From NCBI GenBank assembly GCA_900545125.1, contig UQXS01000088.1:1-9544 (forward strand): a stretch of DNA of 9,544 bases, given 5' to 3'. The position numbers were made by a program, and so were the translations under genes. The stretch is from an uncultured Ruminococcus sp. Its GTDB lineage: Bacteria > Bacillota > Clostridia > Oscillospirales > Ruminococcaceae. The notes under the pieces were generated by a model, which searched no databases, was not told the DNA's origin, and was given only the letters and a program-made list of their open reading frames with translations. Shown here piece after piece: positions 5,752 through 9,544 of the stretch (its first letter is position 1; each line of letters opens with the position of its first letter).

Positions 5752-5753
5752 AA
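5725..5753 (-). promoter_or_regulatory. perfect-consensus outward promoter inside the invertible segment
   Basis: On the minus strand TTGACA (5753-5748), a 17-bp spacer and TATAAT (5730-5725) give an ideal sigma-A promoter. It diverges from the recombinase promoter and points out of the segment across IR-L. Nothing coding lies in front of it before the terminator at 5588-5560. Such a strong promoter without a gene is the main reason to suspect an orientation switch. Confidence 0.85.
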
Positions 5754-5784
5754 TAAGGGGAGTTTTATTTTTCAGTTTATGATA

Positions 5785-5813
5785 TTGAAATCGTCAGATT
5801 GCCCAACTATAAA
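5785..5813 (+). promoter_or_regulatory. promoter of the tyrosine recombinase gene
   Basis: TTGAAA (5785-5790), a 17-bp spacer and TATAAA (5808-5813) form a good sigma-A promoter, with the start expected near 5820. The leader is about 28 nt and contains GGAGG at 5834-5838, 9 nt before ATG 5848. It lies inside the inverted repeats. Confidence 0.75.
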
Positions 5814-5847
5814 CTTTGAAAAGCTATAAATCTGGAGGAAAAACTAA

Positions 5848-6924
5848 ATGTCAATTAACGTCTATCAAAGAAAGGACGGTCGCTATGAAGGCCGTATCAC
5901 AATGGAAAAAGTAAATGGGAAACGCAAGTATAAGGCGTTTTTCGGAAAAACATCGGACGAAGTGCTGCAAAAAATGACAGATTTTCATGCCATGGCAACC
6001 TGCAAAGGGAGTACAAAGAAGACCTTCTCTGTCGTATATGAAGAATGGTTTTGTTCTATTTTATATCGTGTCAAGGAATCAACGGCAGCAAATTATACGC
6101 TTAAAGCGGACAAGCATATTCTTCCGGTCTTTGGAAATCAGAATATCAGCGATATTTCGCAGAATTCCATTCATCAGTTTATCAGGAAAAAACAGGATTG
6201 CGGGCTGTCAAACCGGTATATTACAGATATTTTGATTCTTATGAAATCCGTGTTCCGCTATGCTTCACGTACCTATCATATCAATAATCCTATGGATGGT
6301 ATAATCATGCCAAAGAAACAAAAATCTGAGATCAGGCTGCTGACGATCAAGGAAGAAGAACAGCTCATGCAAATGATCAATAAAAACCAGAACCTTACTA
6401 CCTTGGGAATTGCTCTTGCAAAAATGACGGGACTTCGTATTGGTGAACTTTGCGCTTTGCGTTGGAAGGATATTGATCTTGAAAAACGGATTTTGACCGT
6501 CAGGAAAACCTTGCAGAGAATTCAGTGCAAAGACGGCAAAAAACGAACCAAGTTACAGCTTACTGATCCGAAAAGTGAAACATCTAAGAGACGAATTCCC
6601 ATTCCGGAGTGTATGATGGATTTATTACGAAAATTTTTAGGAAAAGCAGAAGAATTTATCCTCTCCGCAAAGACTAAGCCCGTTGAACCGCGAACATTGC
6701 AGTACCGTTTTGCAAAAATCCTGAAAAACGGAAATTTACCGTCAATTCATTTTCATGCATTGCGGCATATGTTTGCTTCAAAATGCGTACAGCTTGGATT
6801 TGATATCAAAAGCTTATCGGAAATTCTTGGTCACAGCGGCGTGGAAATCACGCTGAATCGCTATGTTCACTCGTCATTTGAGCAGAAATCTGAGTTTATG
6901 AATAAGCTTCAAATGGCTTGCTGA
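5848..6924 (+). CDS. tyrosine recombinase / phage-type integrase
   Basis: A 358-residue site-specific recombinase with all catalytic residues in place: R197 (TGLRIGELCALRW), K242 (DPKSETSKRR), H303 and R306 (HFHALRHMFAS), H329 (LGHSGVEITLNRYVH) and nucleophile Y339. The N-terminus (1-45) looks like an AP2-type arm-binding domain (VYQRKDGRYEGRI), residues about 58-160 are the SAM-like core-binding domain, and 165-350 the catalytic domain. Sequence alone resembles ICE/phage integrases of Bacillota. Location between 20-bp inverted repeats, without other integration or transfer genes in view, suggests it acts as an invertase on its own segment. An integrative element whose other genes lie outside the window remains possible. 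Confidence 0.95.
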   Translation: MSINVYQRKDGRYEGRITMEKVNGKRKYKAFFGKTSDEVLQKMTDFHAMATCKGSTKKTFSVVYEEWFCSILYRVKESTAANYTLKADKHILPVFGNQNISDISQNSIHQFIRKKQDCGLSNRYITDILILMKSVFRYASRTYHINNPMDGIIMPKKQKSEIRLLTIKEEEQLMQMINKNQNLTTLGIALAKMTGLRIGELCALRWKDIDLEKRILTVRKTLQRIQCKDGKKRTKLQLTDPKSETSKRRIPIPECMMDLLRKFLGKAEEFILSAKTKPVEPRTLQYRFAKILKNGNLPSIHFHALRHMFASKCVQLGFDIKSLSEILGHSGVEITLNRYVHSSFEQKSEFMNKLQMAC

Positions 6925-6940
6925 AATAATATTGCATCTT

Positions 6941-6965
6941 GAAAATTGAATTATGGGCAATTTTC
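6941..6965. repeat. AT-rich hairpin overlapping the right inverted repeat
   Basis: GAAAATTG (6941-6948) pairs with CAATTTTC (6958-6965) across a 9-nt loop. There is no following T-run on the + strand, so it is a poor terminator and recombinase mRNA may read through into the helicase gene. Its right arm overlaps the first five bases of IR-R, so it may matter for recombinase binding. Confidence 0.45.
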
Positions 6966-6980
6966 GTAAAATATAGAATT
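6961..6980 (-). repeat. right 20-bp inverted repeat (IR-R)
   Basis: TTTTCGTAAAATATAGAATT is the exact reverse complement of IR-L at 5600-5619. It lies 36 bp after the recombinase stop and 51 bp before the helicase GTG start. The inner half (TTC then GAA ten bases apart) has weak dyad symmetry. Confidence 0.85.
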
Positions 6981-7031
6981 TGATGAAAACGCATTGAAAT
7001 AATTTACATATTGTTGAGAGAGGTGAAACAG

Positions 7032-9544
7032 GTGAGTCTGAATCTTTTTCAGCATAACCGGAGTGCTTACGAAACCGCTGTGCTTATGCTTGCGGAAGCA
7101 GGCAAAGCTGCGGTCATTCACCCGACGGGAACGGGCAAGTCTTTCATCGGCTTTAAGCTGTGCGAGGACAATCCCGACAAGACAATTTGCTGGCTTTCGC
7201 CGTCCGATTACATATTTCGGACGCAGCTTGAAAATCTGAAAGATGCTTTTCCTGATGCTTCGCTTGATAATGTCAGATATTTCACTTATGTAAAGCTGAT
7301 GAACCTCACAGAATCGGAGCTGTCGGACATTAAGCCTGACTACATAATTCTTGATGAGTTTCACAGAGCCGGAGCAGAGTTGTGGGGTGAGGGTGTCAGA
7401 CAGCTTTTGAATGCTTATCCCGATGCCAAACTGCTTGGACTGTCGGCAACGGCGATCCGTTACCTTGACAACCAGCGCAATATGGCAGATGAACTCTTTG
7501 ACGGGAATATTGCGTCTGAGATGACCTTGGGCGAGGCAATCGTCAGAGGTATTCTGAATCCACCGAAATACGTGCTTTCGATTTTCTCCTATCAGGAGAG
7601 TCTCGCAAAATACGAGATTCGGGTGAAAAACGCCCAGAACAAGGCTGTGCGCGACAAGGCAGAAAAATACCTTGAGGCGCTGCGCCGTGCTTTGGATAAA
7701 GCTGATGGTCTTGATGCGATTTTTTACAAACACATGACCGACCGTACGGGCAAGTATATCATCTTCTGCACTAACTATGATGCCATGCTTGATGCGATGG
7801 CTAAGGTCGATGAGTGGTTCGGGAGGATTGATACCGCGCCGCATATTTACTCGGTCTATTCCCTTGATGGAAATGCCAACAAAAATTTTGATAATTTCAA
7901 AGCCGATGATGATAATTCACATCTGCGGCTGCTGTTCTGCATTGATGCTCTGAATGAGGGTATCCATGTAGAAAATGTTTCAGGTGTTATCCTCTTGCGT
8001 CCTACCGTTTCGCCTATCATTTACAAGCAGCAGATAGGGCGTGCTCTGTCAGCATCCAAGACGACTGTGCCTGTCATTTTTGATATCGTCAATAACATCG
8101 AAAATCTGTACAGCATTGATTCTATCAAGGAAGAAATGCAGACGGCAATTCAATATTTCCGGGAATATGACCGCGGCTATGAAATTGTCAATGACAATTT
8201 CGATGTTATCGACGAAGTCAGAGAGTGTGTTGAGCTGTTCAATGAACTGGAAGAAACACTGACCGCTTCGTGGGATATTATGTACCTTGAAGCGAAACGG
8301 TACTATGAGGAGAACGGTGATCTGCTTGTTCCGCAGGCATATATCAACGATCATGGCTACCGTGTCGGACAGTGGGTACATGTCCAGCGTGTGAATTACC
8401 GTAAAAAGCAGTCCCTGTCAGAATCCCGAATCCGCCGCTTGGAAGCAATCGGCATGGACTGGCAGTCTGCTGATGAACGCTTCTGGAATGAATCATACCA
8501 GAAATGCAAGGCATATTTCGAGCTGCATGGTTCGCTCGAAGGTGTCAGAACCGCTGAACCGCACCTTGCCGCATGGCTTGTCTTACAGCGGAAAAAGTAT
8601 AAGGAAGGCACACTTTCCCCTGATAAGATTCAGCTTCTGGAAGCCGTTGGAATGGTGTGGAGCTTTGATACATGGGAGCAGTTCCATGAAGCAGCGAAAC
8701 ATTTCTATGAACAAAACGGACATCTTGACATTCAAGTCGGCTATATTACTGAGGACGGCTTGAAGTTGGGACGATGGTTCAGAACGATGCGGAATATGCA
8801 TCGGGAAGGAACAATGTCTGAGGAGAAAACAGTACGACTGGAGTCTATCGGCATGAAATGGGATTCTCAGATCATGCGAAACTGGCTTGACAAATACAGA
8901 CTGGCTAAGGAATACTACGAGACACACGGTGATTTGAACATCAAGGTGAAATATATAGCTCCTGACGGCACAAAGCTCGGTACATGGATCTCTACACAGC
9001 GGAACCATTATCTGAAAGGCGTTTTGACTGACGAGCAGATCGAACTGCTCGAAAAGATAGGCATGGTATGGAACAGAGATGATTCCCGCTGGGATACCAG
9101 TTTTCGCTACGCTGAGATGTATACGAAAGACGGCGGTGATATCAATATACTGCCGGAAGATTATTGTATTGACAGCTTTAATCTGACATCATGGATCAGG
9201 AATCAGAGAGACCGCAAGAAAAAAGGTAAGTTAAGTGCTGACAGAGTTCAAAGACTTGAAAGTATTGGGCTGCAATGGGAGGTATATGAACCTTTCTGGC
9301 AGAAAAACTTTCTGCTTGCACAGGAATACTTTATTGAGCATGGTGATCTGTTGGTTCCACAGCATTTTGAAACTGATGATGGTAGTAAGCTTGGAGTGTG
9401 GCTTCAAAATCAGCGTACAAAATACAGAGCCGGAAAATTGAGCGATGATAGAATCGAAAAATTAGAGTCTATCGGCATGATATGGGCTATGGAAGATCAG
9501 CGCTGGGAAAATGGCGTTATGCACGCTAAGACGTACTTTGAAGA
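7032..9544 (+). CDS. SF2 helicase-like ATPase with tandem Helicase-Associated (HA) repeats (3' truncated)
   Basis: A continuous frame of 837 codons runs to the window edge. GTG 7032 is chosen because AGAGG at 7019-7023 is ideally spaced; GTG 7023 is in frame but would overlap that site. The N-terminal part is a DEAD/DEAH-type SF2 ATPase: Walker A HPTGTGKS (30-37), DEFH (108-111), SAT (138-140) and QQIGRAL (333-339), so ATP-dependent nucleic-acid translocation or unwinding is expected. From residue 414 onward come HA repeats (PF03457-like) of about 69 residues, each starting near a Trp and ending with LExIGMxW. These probably bind nucleic acid. The biological role of such proteins is not settled; a defence role is speculative. 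The 107 bp upstream lacks a convincing promoter in this orientation. Confidence 0.93.
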   Translation, partial: MSLNLFQHNRSAYETAVLMLAEAGKAAVIHPTGTGKSFIGFKLCEDNPDKTICWLSPSDYIFRTQLENLKDAFPDASLDNVRYFTYVKLMNLTESELSDIKPDYIILDEFHRAGAELWGEGVRQLLNAYPDAKLLGLSATAIRYLDNQRNMADELFDGNIASEMTLGEAIVRGILNPPKYVLSIFSYQESLAKYEIRVKNAQNKAVRDKAEKYLEALRRALDKADGLDAIFYKHMTDRTGKYIIFCTNYDAMLDAMAKVDEWFGRIDTAPHIYSVYSLDGNANKNFDNFKADDDNSHLRLLFCIDALNEGIHVENVSGVILLRPTVSPIIYKQQIGRALSASKTTVPVIFDIVNNIENLYSIDSIKEEMQTAIQYFREYDRGYEIVNDNFDVIDEVRECVELFNELEETLTASWDIMYLEAKRYYEENGDLLVPQAYINDHGYRVGQWVHVQRVNYRKKQSLSESRIRRLEAIGMDWQSADERFWNESYQKCKAYFELHGSLEGVRTAEPHLAAWLVLQRKKYKEGTLSPDKIQLLEAVGMVWSFDTWEQFHEAAKHFYEQNGHLDIQVGYITEDGLKLGRWFRTMRNMHREGTMSEEKTVRLESIGMKWDSQIMRNWLDKYRLAKEYYETHGDLNIKVKYIAPDGTKLGTWISTQRNHYLKGVLTDEQIELLEKIGMVWNRDDSRWDTSFRYAEMYTKDGGDINILPEDYCIDSFNLTSWIRNQRDRKKKGKLSADRVQRLESIGLQWEVYEPFWQKNFLLAQEYFIEHGDLLVPQHFETDDGSKLGVWLQNQRTKYRAGKLSDDRIEKLESIGMIWAMEDQRWENGVMHAKTYFE
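8271..9544 (+). repeat. HA-repeat array in the helicase gene (six complete, seventh partial)
   Basis: Repeat starts, taken at the conserved Trp, fall at residues 414, 485, 548, 618, 687, 756 and 825, so spacing is mostly 69-71 residues, with one shorter repeat of 63. Each has an A-x-x-Y/F-x-x-x-x-G-D/H-L segment, a central W-(I/L/V)-x-x-Q/M-R stretch and the ending LE-S/A/K-I/V-G-M/L-x-W. Repeats are diverged at protein level, the second most (SLEGV replaces the usual DLxV). The array continues past the window. Confidence 0.88.

Larger units (their letters stand above)
5600..6980. mobile_element. putative invertible segment carrying promoter and recombinase
   Basis: A 1,381-bp segment is bounded by exact 20-bp inverted repeats. 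It holds a leftward consensus promoter near its left end and the rightward tyrosine recombinase gene with its own promoter. Inversion would map position x to 12580 minus x. The outward promoter would then have its -10 at about 6850-6855, with a start near 6862, reading across the right repeat into the helicase start at 7032. The recombinase promoter moves together with its gene, so the recombinase stays expressed in both states. The layout parallels the Hin/fljBA switch with a different recombinase class. Inversion has not been observed here and is inferred. Confidence 0.6.

Noticed and set aside
5153..6924. Repressor plus integrase read as the left end of a prophage or integrative element
   Set aside because: Not excluded, but no direct-repeat attachment sites, tRNA gene, excisionase, relaxase or phage structural genes were seen, and the repeats around the integrase are inverted, which fits inversion better.
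6951..7844. 297-codon open frame on the minus strand
   Set aside because: It is antisense to the helicase gene, whose + strand frame shows full SF2 motifs. The minus-strand product has no recognisable domain or good ribosome binding site.
8583..9008. 141-codon minus-strand frame
   Set aside because: Antisense shadow of the HA-repeat region; no motif and no start signal.
1..9544. CRISPR array, tRNA or rRNA genes, insertion sequences
   Set aside because: No regularly spaced repeats, cloverleaf-like sequences or transposase frames were recognised by reading either strand; no covariance search could be run.

Overview
The window looks like a chromosomal accessory region of a low-to-moderate GC Bacillota, most likely an anaerobic gut Clostridia (Ruminococcus/Oscillospiraceae-like). 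This is inferred from gene families (YunG-like protein, COG4551-type phosphatase, HA-repeat helicase), strong AGGAG ribosome binding sites, consensus sigma-A promoters and short intergenic gaps. No species can be assigned from sequence alone.

Region 1 (1-1583, + strand) holds the last codons of an unknown gene and a run of small genes: a flavodoxin, a small phosphatase-like protein with a CX5R loop, a 73-residue helix-hairpin-helix protein and an unrecognised acidic protein. Region 2 (1584-5103, + strand) is a tightly packed, more AT-rich operon: a short orphan C-terminal reading frame, a YgjP-type HEXXH metallopeptidase, a classical low-molecular-weight protein tyrosine phosphatase, a YunG-like protein with a Cys-His-Asp pattern, the nuclease SfsA, and a helical protein ending like SWIM zinc-finger proteins. 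Several genes overlap by ATGA or 11 bp. A bidirectional terminator ends the operon.

Region 3 (5153-7031) is the most interesting part. A small XRE-family repressor gene points left. Its promoter and a second, right-facing promoter each carry a related dyad operator inside the -35/-10 spacer. A tyrosine recombinase gene follows. It lies between two exact 20-bp inverted repeats (5600-5619 and 6961-6980). Inside the same segment, upstream of the recombinase, is a perfect-consensus promoter (TTGACA-17-TATAAT) that points outward to the left. As drawn it fires into a good intrinsic terminator just outside the left repeat. If the segment were inverted, the same promoter would point across the right repeat straight at the gene that starts at 7032. 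This is the layout of a Hin-like phase switch, but built with a tyrosine recombinase: promoter and recombinase inside the invertible segment, a terminator on one side and a target gene on the other.

Region 4 (7032-9544, running off the end) is that target: a large SF2 helicase-like ATPase with a GTG start, followed by six complete and a seventh partial Helicase-Associated (HA) repeat. It is absent from a simple ATG-based ORF scan and has no good promoter of its own in the 107 bp upstream. The working hypothesis is a phase-variable HA-repeat helicase controlled by an invertible promoter and perhaps by the XRE repressor. The inversion itself is inferred, not shown.
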